Below, piece after piece: positions 5,281 through 9,460 of a stretch of 9,460 nt of DNA. The position numbers were made by a program, and so were the translations under genes. This DNA comes from GCA-2699445 sp032127075 (lineage in GTDB: Bacteria; Actinomycetota; Actinomycetes; S36-B12; GCA-2699445), in contig JAQAZZ010000175.1 of assembly GCA_032127075.1 (NCBI GenBank), positions 1 to 9,460 on the forward strand. Direction: 5' to 3'. The notes below the pieces were generated by a model. That model worked only from the letters and a program-made list of their open reading frames with translations. It had not been told where the DNA came from and searched no databases. The first letter of the stretch is position 1; each line of letters begins with the position of its first letter.

Positions 5281-6549
5281 TCAGCCCGACCCGGAGATGA
5301 GTTGGGATCCCGCCGGTGGCGCCGGGGGCACGGTGACCTCGGGGGCGCCCCGATCCGCCCAGTCCGCGACAGCGGCCTCGTACACCTCCCGGGTCAGGGC
5401 CGCCACCCTCCGCCACGGGTAGACCTCCCGCAGCCGCTGTTCGGCATGGCCGGCGCGCCGCCTGGAGGCGGCGGTGTCGCGGACCGCGTCGCACACCGCG
5501 GCCGCCAGCGCCTTGTGGTCCCCCGGCGGGAAGGTCAGGGCCATCCGGCCGTCATCGGCTATCTCCGCCAGACCGCCACACGCCGACACCACCACCGGGG
5601 TTCCCAGGGCGGCAGCCTCCAGCGCGACCAGGCCGAACGGCTCGTAGCGGCTCGGCACCACGGCCACATCCGCGGCCGCCACCAGGGCATGCAGCTCATC
5701 CTCCGGCAGCCACCCCAGGAACTCCACGCTCCGCCCCAGCCGCAGCCGCTTGGCCTGAGCCTTGACCTCGCCCTCCTTGCTGCCGCGCCCCGCCACAACC
5801 AGGCGGACACCCGGCAGGCGGCGCCGCAGGGTGGGCATGGCGTCCAGCAGGGTGTGCAGCCCCTTCTCCCACTCCAACCGGCCGGTGTGCACCAGCAGCG
5901 GGCCCTCCCCGGCGTGGCGTGCCCGTGCCCGGCGCCGGGCTGCGGGTGTGGTGCGCCATTCGGCCAGGTCGATGCCGTTGGGCACCGCTATCACCCGCTC
6001 GGGGTCCAGGTCGAACAACTGCTCCACCTCCCGCTTCATGGAGCGGGAGCAGGTGATCACCCGCTGGGAACAGTGCGTGAGCCACCACTCGACGCTGTGC
6101 AGCGAGCGGGACAGTTCGTTGGGCAGCCAGCCGGAGTGCCGGCCCGCCTCCGTGGCGTGGACAGTCGTCACCAGCGCGGCGGGGAACAGTTGCGCCGCCG
6201 CCCCGGCGGCGTGGGCGACCATCCAGTCGTGGGCGTGCACCACGTCGGGTCGCCACTGCCGCGACAGGTCCTGCGCCGCCTCGGCGAGCGGCTCCTCCAG
6301 GCCGGCGACCCACGCGAGAAGGTTCTCCTCGCTGAACGCCAGCGCCGGATCCTTGCGAGGCCGCCGGATGACGGTCGTTCCGTGCACCTCGTCGCGGCTG
6401 GCCGACCCCTCGGTCTGGGTGATCACCACCACCTCGTCGCCGGCTGCGACCTGGGCGCGGGCGAGGGCGTCCACGTGGCGCCCCAAGCCGCCGTAGACCA
6501 GCGGCGGGAACTCCCAGGAGATGTGCAGGATCCGCACGTCAGCGACCAT
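5281..6549 (-). CDS. GT4/GT5-like alpha-glucosyltransferase, Rv3032-like
   Basis: A 422-residue GT-B glycosyltransferase predicted to add glucose from a nucleotide sugar in alpha-1,4 linkage to a growing glucan. The N-terminal domain opens VRILHISWEFPPLVYGGLGR (5-24), with the glycogen-synthase-like GGLGRH loop at 20-25. HAHDWMVAH is at 105-113 and HATEAGRHSGW at 131-141. The C-terminal nucleotide-sugar domain has VHTGRLEWEKGLHTLLDA at 220-237 and EPFGLVALE at 303-311, the retaining-enzyme E-x7-E motif (Glu303, Glu311). Length and motifs match my memory of M. tuberculosis Rv3032 (414 residues), reported to extend the MGLP glucan chain. The ATG at 6549 overlaps the GH57 stop by 11 bp. A GTG at 6537 just after that stop is an alternative (VRILHIS...). 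There is no good ribosome binding site, so coupling is likely. It is the last gene of its operon, with a candidate terminator behind it. Confidence 0.93.
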   Translation of the reverse strand: MVADVRILHISWEFPPLVYGGLGRHVDALARAQVAAGDEVVVITQTEGSASRDEVHGTTVIRRPRKDPALAFSEENLLAWVAGLEEPLAEAAQDLSRQWRPDVVHAHDWMVAHAAGAAAQLFPAALVTTVHATEAGRHSGWLPNELSRSLHSVEWWLTHCSQRVITCSRSMKREVEQLFDLDPERVIAVPNGIDLAEWRTTPAARRRARARHAGEGPLLVHTGRLEWEKGLHTLLDAMPTLRRRLPGVRLVVAGRGSKEGEVKAQAKRLRLGRSVEFLGWLPEDELHALVAAADVAVVPSRYEPFGLVALEAAALGTPVVVSACGGLAEIADDGRMALTFPPGDHKALAAAVCDAVRDTAASRRRAGHAEQRLREVYPWRRVAALTREVYEAAVADWADRGAPEVTVPPAPPAGSQLISGSG

Positions 6550-8083
6550 CGCCGATCAGCCGGGCGTCCAGGTGGCCGAACGGACCGTCGTGTGCGCGGT
6601 GCCGCGCCGTCAACGCCAAGGTGGTGTCCGACTCCCAGCCGGTCTGCTCCACCGAGTCGGCCAGTTCTGCCAGCGACCAGTGGTGCTGGTCGTGTCTGCT
6701 GCGGGCGTACTCCTGCGCGGATCCGTGGCTGATCATGAACGCCCAGTCGGACTGCAGCGCAAGGATCAGGTTGCGGAGCAGTTGATCGGCGGCGGGGGAG
6801 CGGCCGCTGTCCATGGGCAGGGTCTTCAACAACTGCAGCACGCGGATCTGGGCGGCGTTGTTGTCGGCCACCAGGGGGTGGACCGCCTCGCCGTCCCAGA
6901 TGTGCCAGTCCTTCCCGGATCCCCAGGAACCGGATTGGGGGTGGATCCGGCCCGCCACCAGACCCGCGTCCTTGGCCCCGGCGAGGGTCGTCACCCGGAC
7001 CCCCGCCTGCGGCAGCAGGGTCAGCACCTGGCGCAGCCAGTCCGGTCCCTCGTGCCACCAATGGCCGAACAGTTCGGTGTCGTAGGCGGCGACCACCAGA
7101 CCCGGGTCACCGTCGCGCGACGCGGCAATCTGAACCAGTCGACGGCGCACGGTTTCCACGAAGTCGGCCGCATCGGCGGCCACGGCGGCGGCGGCCCGAT
7201 CGGGGTCGTACGGCGCCTTGTCCTGCGGGGCCGTGCTGGGACTGGTCACCCTGCTGTGCCGGAACCCCCAGTCATGGTCGTAGGTGTGGAAGTCGCGGTA
7301 CCACTTGCCGCCGGGGTAGCCGCGGCGAGGAGACCACACCCGGTAGGTGACATCCAGATCCCGGCCGAACCCGACGACATCGGAGTCCGCGATCACATGG
7401 CCGGTGGCGGTGTCCGCGCCGACGTGGCGAAGTGTGGGCCCGTCCAGGAGGAAGTGCTCCACACCGGCCGCGGAATACAGGTCGGCAAGCCCCGGGCGAT
7501 ACGCACATTCCGGTGCCCAGATGCCGCGCGGTCGGCGCCCGAAGCGAAGCCGGGCATCGTCCAGGCCGCCGTTGAGTTCGAACGCCGCGACGTCGGGGTC
7601 CAGCAACGGCTGGAACGGATGGGCCAGCGGCCCGCCGAGCAGTTCGATCGCGCCGGAATCGGCCAGCCGGCGAAGGACCGCCGAACCCCCGTTGCGCCAC
7701 CGCTGGTCGAACGCCGCAGCCGACCGAGAGGCCTGCTCGGCCTCCCACCGGCCCAGCCGGCGCCGCACCGGGTCGGCCGAAGCGGTCATGCCGACGGCGC
7801 GCCAGTACCAGTCGCCCAGCCACGTGCGCTGCAGCTCCTGGGAGTACGGATCGTCCAGCTGCGCCGCCAGGATCGGGGTCACGCCGAGTGTCACCAGATC
7901 GCGGTGTCCGGCCGCCGCGAGATCGGTCAGCACCGCGACCACGCGGTCATACGACATCGCCCACGCCTGATGCAGCCATTCCTCGCCCACCGGCCAGGAC
8001 CCGTGGTGGGCCAGCCAGGGCAGATGCGTGTGCAACACCAGACAGAACGTGCCGACCGGCGCGGCACCGGCAGGTCGCGTCAA
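6539..8083 (-). CDS. GH57 family glucan branching-type enzyme, Rv3031-like (TTG start)
   Basis: A 514-residue GH57 protein (Rv3031 is about 526). These (beta/alpha)7-barrel enzymes cut and re-form alpha-glucan bonds; members of this branch act as 1,4-alpha-glucan branching enzymes. Visible regions: FCLVLHTHLPWLAHHG at 13-28 (region 1), the GIWAPECAYRPG motif at 187-198 with probable nucleophile Glu192, and AAYDTELFGHWWHEGP at 332-347 with probable acid/base Asp335. HDWGFRHSRV lies at 270-279. The start is a TTG overlapping the upstream stop as TTGA, with GGAAGG (8091-8096) seven bases before it. The first in-frame ATG would delete region 1. The frame stays open upstream to 9442, but that part overlaps the methyltransferase in another frame and is not credible. 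The gene is coupled to the methyltransferase before it and the glycosyltransferase after it, the same order as Rv3030-Rv3031-Rv3032. Confidence 0.92.
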   Translation of the reverse strand: MTRPAGAAPVGTFCLVLHTHLPWLAHHGSWPVGEEWLHQAWAMSYDRVVAVLTDLAAAGHRDLVTLGVTPILAAQLDDPYSQELQRTWLGDWYWRAVGMTASADPVRRRLGRWEAEQASRSAAAFDQRWRNGGSAVLRRLADSGAIELLGGPLAHPFQPLLDPDVAAFELNGGLDDARLRFGRRPRGIWAPECAYRPGLADLYSAAGVEHFLLDGPTLRHVGADTATGHVIADSDVVGFGRDLDVTYRVWSPRRGYPGGKWYRDFHTYDHDWGFRHSRVTSPSTAPQDKAPYDPDRAAAAVAADAADFVETVRRRLVQIAASRDGDPGLVVAAYDTELFGHWWHEGPDWLRQVLTLLPQAGVRVTTLAGAKDAGLVAGRIHPQSGSWGSGKDWHIWDGEAVHPLVADNNAAQIRVLQLLKTLPMDSGRSPAADQLLRNLILALQSDWAFMISHGSAQEYARSRHDQHHWSLAELADSVEQTGWESDTTLALTARHRAHDGPFGHLDARLIGDGR

Positions 8084-8868
8084 CTCGCAGCCTTCCGCGC
8101 GACGCCGATGAGGTCCATCGCCCCGGCGGCGGTCTCGGCCACCACCGCGCGAATGTCGAAATCGGCTGTGGTCACCGCGGTGACGTCGGCCATGAGAGCC
8201 GCGGGCCACTCGTCGGTCAGAACAGCGTCGATCTGGCGCTGGACCAGCGGGCCCCGGCGCCGCTCGAGATCGACGAGCCGTGGGCCGTGGAAGAGCCCGT
8301 GCGTCTGGATGCCGACGAAACCGGCGGCGGCGAGCAGCGGCGGCAACTGGCCGGCGTCGAACTCCTCGACGTGGAAAGGGTTGGTGGGCCGTTCGCCGCG
8401 GCCGAGGCCCGCAGAGAACGTCAACCGGTTGGGGGTGGAGACCACGAGGGTCCCGCCCGGCCGCAACACGCGCAGCGACTCGCGCAGGAACCCGGGGAGG
8501 TCCCACAGGTGCTCGATCACCTGCAGCGACACGACCATGTCGACGCTGTTGTCCGGGAGGGGCAGCGACACCAGATTCGCCCGTACGGCGGTGACCTGCG
8601 GGTAGGTGCCGCGCACATGTTCGATCGTGGCCGCGTCGTAGTCCACAGCCACGACCGCCGCACCGGATCGGCGCAGCAGTTCCGCACCGAAGCCCTCCCC
8701 GCAGCCGGCCTCGACGACCGTTCCGCTTGCGCCCGGTGCGACGATCCAGTCGTAGACCGCCTCGTGTCGCCGGAACCAGTAGTTCTCGCGCTCGATGCCG
8801 GGCACGGTGCGTTCCCCGGTGAGGGGGAGGCCCGCGGCGGGGGCTTGGGTGGTCCCGTTCGGCATCAT
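8080..8868 (-). CDS. SAM-dependent methyltransferase, Rv3030-like (probable MGLP pathway)
   Basis: A 262-residue class I methyltransferase. The N-terminal signature LTGERTVPGIERENYWFRRH (16-35) closely matches the LTGERT-P-ENYWFRRH stretch I recall from mycobacterial Rv3030. The SAM-binding motif VVEAGCGEGFGAELL is at 51-65, VDYDAATIEHV at 75-85, and ANLVSLPLPDNSVDMV at 97-112. LQVIEHLWDLPGF is at 115-127, LRVLRPGGTLVVSTPNR at 132-148 and HGPRLVDLERR at 194-204. Rv3030 has been proposed to methylate glucose in MGLP; the position modified is not decided by this sequence. AGGA lies 4 or 7 bases before two consecutive ATGs (8868, 8865). A GTG at 8883 would add five residues, but its only SD-like run is two bases away. 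It is the first gene of the minus-strand operon and is coupled to the GH57 gene by TTGA. Confidence 0.92.
   Translation of the reverse strand: MMPNGTTQAPAAGLPLTGERTVPGIERENYWFRRHEAVYDWIVAPGASGTVVEAGCGEGFGAELLRRSGAAVVAVDYDAATIEHVRGTYPQVTAVRANLVSLPLPDNSVDMVVSLQVIEHLWDLPGFLRESLRVLRPGGTLVVSTPNRLTFSAGLGRGERPTNPFHVEEFDAGQLPPLLAAAGFVGIQTHGLFHGPRLVDLERRRGPLVQRQIDAVLTDEWPAALMADVTAVTTADFDIRAVVAETAAGAMDLIGVARKAAS
8091..8096 (-). promoter_or_regulatory. Ribosome binding site deciding the GH57 TTG start
   Basis: GGAAGG on the minus strand lies inside the end of the methyltransferase gene, seven bases before the TTG at 8083. It is the main evidence for that rare start codon, since ATG and GTG are absent in frame before the first GH57 motif. 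Confidence 0.6.
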
Positions 8869-8973
8869 CCGATCCTGCCACACGTTCCCCGCGCGACCGC
8901 CTTTCCTGGGTGCGGGCCGCGGGGGCCCGCTGGATGTGATGCATCCCGCACAGCCCCGGATCGTGCGCTTGGC

Positions 8974-8985
8974 TACTGGCGAGTA
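8974..8985. promoter_or_regulatory. Palindromic operator candidate TACTGGCGAGTA
   Basis: Five of six base pairs are symmetric (TACT-GGCG-AGTA). It overlaps or abuts the possible -10 elements on both strands, a position where a bound repressor would block both divergent genes. TACT/AGTA half-sites of this size suit a TetR- or GntR-type lipid regulator, but I cannot name one. I saw no second copy in the window by eye. Confidence 0.4.
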
Positions 8986-9039
8986 ACATATCGTTGAGAT
9001 TCCGGGTGCACCCGTTGCAGCCCGGCAGGCCCCATGTAT

Positions 9040-9044
9040 GGAGG
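9040..9044 (+). promoter_or_regulatory. Ribosome binding site of etfB
   Basis: GGAGG lies six bases before the ATG at 9051, an optimal Shine-Dalgarno placement that fixes the start. Confidence 0.8.
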
Positions 9045-9050
9045 TTGTGC

Positions 9051-9460
9051 ATGAAGATCGCCGTGTGCGTCAAGCAGGTGCCGGACACCTGGGCGGAGAA
9101 GAAGCTGTCGGATTCGGACAACACACTGGACCGCGATTCCGTCGAAGCCGTGATGAACGAGCTCGACGAATACGCCGTCGAGGAGGCGCTGCAGATCACG
9201 GAGGCCCACGGCGGCGAGGTGGTGGCCGTCAGCATGGGTCCGGATCGCGCCCAGGAGACCGTTCGCAAAGCACTGCAGATGGGTGCCCACTCCGGGATCC
9301 ACATCGTGGACGATTCCCTCAAGGGGTCCGATGCGCTGGCGACCTCGCTGGTCCTGTCGAAGGTCCTGGGCGATCGTGGCTTCGACTTGATCGTTTTCGG
9401 TTCGGAGTCCACCGATGCCCGGATGAGCGTGGTCCCCGCCATGGTGGCCGAGCGGCTCGG
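9051..9460 (+). CDS. etfB: Electron transfer flavoprotein beta subunit, N-terminal part (runs off window)
   Basis: Beta subunit of the ETF heterodimer, which takes electrons from acyl-CoA dehydrogenases and passes them to the quinone pool through ETF dehydrogenase. The 136 complete codons visible begin MKIAVCVKQVPDTWAEKKL, the standard EtfB/FixA opening. LDEYAVEEALQI follows at 39-50, then MGPDRAQETVRKALQMGA at 62-79 and FGSESTDARMSVVPAMVAE at 116-134. The last stretch corresponds to the nucleotide-binding loop. Like the mycobacterial protein as I recall it (GNESTDG...VPAIIAE), it lacks the DGxTxQ form of many EtfB proteins. About half of a roughly 260-residue protein is present, and etfA (fixB) would be expected just beyond the edge. 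It is divergent from the Rv3030-like gene, as fixA (Rv3029c) is in M. tuberculosis. Confidence 0.94.
   Translation, partial: MKIAVCVKQVPDTWAEKKLSDSDNTLDRDSVEAVMNELDEYAVEEALQITEAHGGEVVAVSMGPDRAQETVRKALQMGAHSGIHIVDDSLKGSDALATSLVLSKVLGDRGFDLIVFGSESTDARMSVVPAMVAERL

Larger units (their letters stand above)
8884..9050. promoter_or_regulatory. Divergent promoter region, Rv3030-like gene / etfB
   Basis: Up to about 180 bp of non-coding DNA separates the divergent starts. TAACAT (8984-8989) on the plus strand and TATGTT (8985-8990, read on minus) both fit the TAnnnT -10 pattern and occupy the same bases. Convincing -35 boxes were not found for either. The plus transcript would have an untranslated leader of roughly 55-60 bases carrying the etfB ribosome binding site. 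Promoter positions are inference. Confidence 0.4.

Noticed and set aside
4973..5494. N-terminal extension of the metF-like frame
   Set aside because: The frame stays open but overlaps the glycosyltransferase in another frame and reads as Arg/Gly/Pro-rich sequence without motifs. The MTHFR-like homology begins near 4972.
5182..6732. Plus-strand open frame of 516 codons
   Set aside because: It is antisense to the glycosyltransferase, with no motifs, and is rich in His/Arg/Pro/Gly.
6521..8605. Plus-strand open frame of 694 codons
   Set aside because: It is antisense to the GH57 and methyltransferase genes and starts inside another shadow frame, with no recognisable domain.
8084..9442. N-terminal extension of the GH57 frame
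   Set aside because: It overlaps the Rv3030-like methyltransferase and the start of etfB. Its composition is Arg/Gly-rich and the GH57 family begins at the HTHLPW region.

Overview
This window is high-GC DNA with strongly G/C-biased third codon positions, overlapping start/stop codons and few clear Shine-Dalgarno sites. That pattern, together with the gene content, points to an actinobacterium. From memory, the gene order and protein motifs match the Mycobacterium tuberculosis Rv3028c-Rv3039c neighbourhood. That locus carries several genes linked to methylglucose lipopolysaccharide (MGLP), a cytosolic alpha-1,4-glucan bearing 6-O-methyl groups and short acyl esters that binds fatty acyl chains. 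I could not run an alignment, so the orthologue pairings rest on recognised motifs and gene order.

Layout, left to right. (1) 1-1077, minus: N-terminal half of a GlgX-type glycogen debranching enzyme, cut by the window edge. (2) 1220-3647, plus: a tightly coupled three-gene operon encoding a crotonase/enoyl-CoA hydratase (Rv3039c/EchA17-like), a SAM-dependent methyltransferase (Rv3038c-like) and a left-handed beta-helix acyltransferase (Rv3034c-like). (3) 3648-5280: a looser stretch with a possible 44-residue CxxC protein (3754-3888, plus) and a methylenetetrahydrofolate-reductase-like gene (4052-4972, minus). The latter has visibly weaker G/C third-position bias and lacks residues expected of a working MTHFR. 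(4) 5281-8868, minus: a second coupled operon, read right to left, encoding a class I methyltransferase (Rv3030-like), a GH57 glucan branching-type enzyme (Rv3031-like) and a GT4/GT5-like glucosyltransferase (Rv3032-like). (5) 9051 to the edge, plus: the start of etfB (fixA), divergent from the Rv3030-like gene as in mycobacteria.

How the genes may work together (inference). The glucosyltransferase extends an alpha-1,4-glucan, the GH57 enzyme branches or trims it, the methyltransferases O-methylate glucose units and the beta-helix acyltransferase adds short acyl groups. The crotonase and EtfB link the locus physically to acyl-CoA metabolism. The divergent glgX would trim branches or recycle the glucan. 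A near-perfect palindrome (8974-8985) in the divergent etfB/methyltransferase promoter region overlaps possible -10 boxes on both strands, so one regulator could control the lipid and glucan branches together.

The two operons converge on the metF-like gene and its flanking non-coding DNA, which look like variable cargo inside an otherwise conserved block. I saw no tRNA, rRNA, CRISPR array or transposase.
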